DNA from: Solirubrobacterales bacterium
GTDB lineage: Bacteria; Actinomycetota; Thermoleophilia; Solirubrobacterales; JACPNS01
Assembly (NCBI GenBank): GCA_016185345.1
Contig: JACPNS010000012.1
Coordinates: 62,001-126,000, forward strand
Length of the DNA: 64,000 bases
Direction: 5' to 3'
The position numbers and the translations under genes were made by a program. Shown here in pieces: positions 63,656 through 64,000 of this stretch. Every line of letters starts with the position of its first letter. Position 1 is the first letter of the stretch. The notes beneath the pieces are model-generated. The model saw nothing but the letters and a program-made list of their open reading frames with translations, did no database searches and was not told where the DNA came from.

Positions 63656-64000
63656 TTCCGCTGGCAGGTCGGGCAGTAGTACGTTCCGCGCCCGGCGCAG
63701 CGGATCTTCTTGATCGGTGTGTCGCACTCGGGGCAGGGTAGACCCTCGCGGCGGTGCACCAGGAACTGATCCTGAAAGCTGCCCTTGACGCCGTAGGCGT
63801 CACGGAAGTCGTCGATCGTTGCACCTTTGGCGTTGATGCCGGCAGTCAAGGCGTCCTGGATGGTTTCCGTGAGCAGCTCGGCCTGGGCCTTCGTTACGCG
63901 TGCGGCCCGCCGCTGCGGGGCCATACGGGCGCGGAACAGCGCTTCGTCTGCGTAGATGTTGCCGACTCCTGCCACTACTCGCTGATCGAGGATCACGGCT
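63652..64000 (-). CDS. mutM: Formamidopyrimidine-DNA glycosylase, C-terminal part (cut by window edge)
   Basis: Reading the minus strand, the frame is open through the window end and finishes at 63652. It begins near ILDQRVVAGVGNIYADEALF, the helix-two-turn-helix of Fpg/Nei, and ends in the zinc finger CPECDTPIKKIRCAGRGTYY and CPTCQRN (Cys4). The catalytic N-terminal Pro lies outside the window. The protein removes oxidised purines. The C-terminal region is typical of MutM, though Nei-type glycosylases share the fold. Confidence 0.9.
   Translation of the reverse strand, partial: AVILDQRVVAGVGNIYADEALFRARMAPQRRAARVTKAQAELLTETIQDALTAGINAKGATIDDFRDAYGVKGSFQDQFLVHRREGLPCPECDTPIKKIRCAGRGTYYCPTCQRN

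Overview
The window is high-GC DNA from a Gram-positive actinobacterium. Gene order, the FtsE/FtsX-free single-membrane type IV pilus set, the leaderless promoters and the NifU-MnmA fusion fit best with the class Thermoleophilia (Solirubrobacterales-like); this placement is an inference from protein content, not from a marker-gene comparison. Almost all of it is tightly packed chromosomal backbone with many 4-nt overlaps. I see no insertion sequence, phage, CRISPR array or plasmid function.

Layout. 1-10.1 kb: the end of a secreted beta-propeller protein, tRNA-Gln, a magnesium-chelatase-like AAA+/VWA protein, a heterodimeric ABC exporter on the minus strand, a small secreted protein, a PhoD-like phosphatase and a minus-strand tRNA-Met. 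10.1-23.5 kb: formimidoyltransferase, a small membrane protein, an MBL hydrolase, hisS, a damaged aspS, secreted proteins, a NifU-MnmA fusion, alaS, ruvX, mltG and aroE. 23.6-40.1 kb: a complete type IV pilus locus (pilB, pilT, pilC, major pilin, a frameshifted second pilin, pilD, three large minor-pilin-like proteins, pilM, pilN, pilO and two PilP-like membrane proteins, one with a striking 18-bp tandem repeat). 40.1-50.5 kb: aroC, an aroK-aroB fusion, aroQ, pepP, a cupredoxin-like/polytopic membrane pair, efp, nusB, ispA and dxs. 50.5-64 kb: a saccharopine-dehydrogenase-like enzyme on the minus strand, a structured intergenic region that may encode a small RNA, then tlyA, nadK, recN, steA, steB, a MraY-like glycosyltransferase, pyrG, a DUF3866 protein, a secreted CSLREA-type protein, xerD and the end of mutM.

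How the genes work together. The pilus locus sits between aroE and aroC-aroKB-aroQ, so the shikimate pathway genes flank it; the alaS-ruvX-mltG-aroE and aroC-aroK-aroB-aroQ-pepP-efp-nusB orders are ancestral in actinobacteria. tlyA-nadK-recN-steA-steB-pyrG-xerD is also a conserved actinobacterial block, and recN has a perfect Gram-positive LexA box in front of it. Shikimate, isoprenoid precursor (dxs, ispA), CTP, cell-envelope (mltG, steA/B, glycosyltransferase), translation (hisS, aspS, alaS, efp, mnmA) and DNA-maintenance (ruvX, recN, xerD, mutM) functions are represented.

Most notable: aspS lacks an internal stretch of about 150 nt that encodes part of its active site; the second pilin is frameshifted; a repeated TANNNT-7 nt-start-codon arrangement points to widespread leaderless transcription; and a region with four hairpins and a terminator lies upstream of tlyA.
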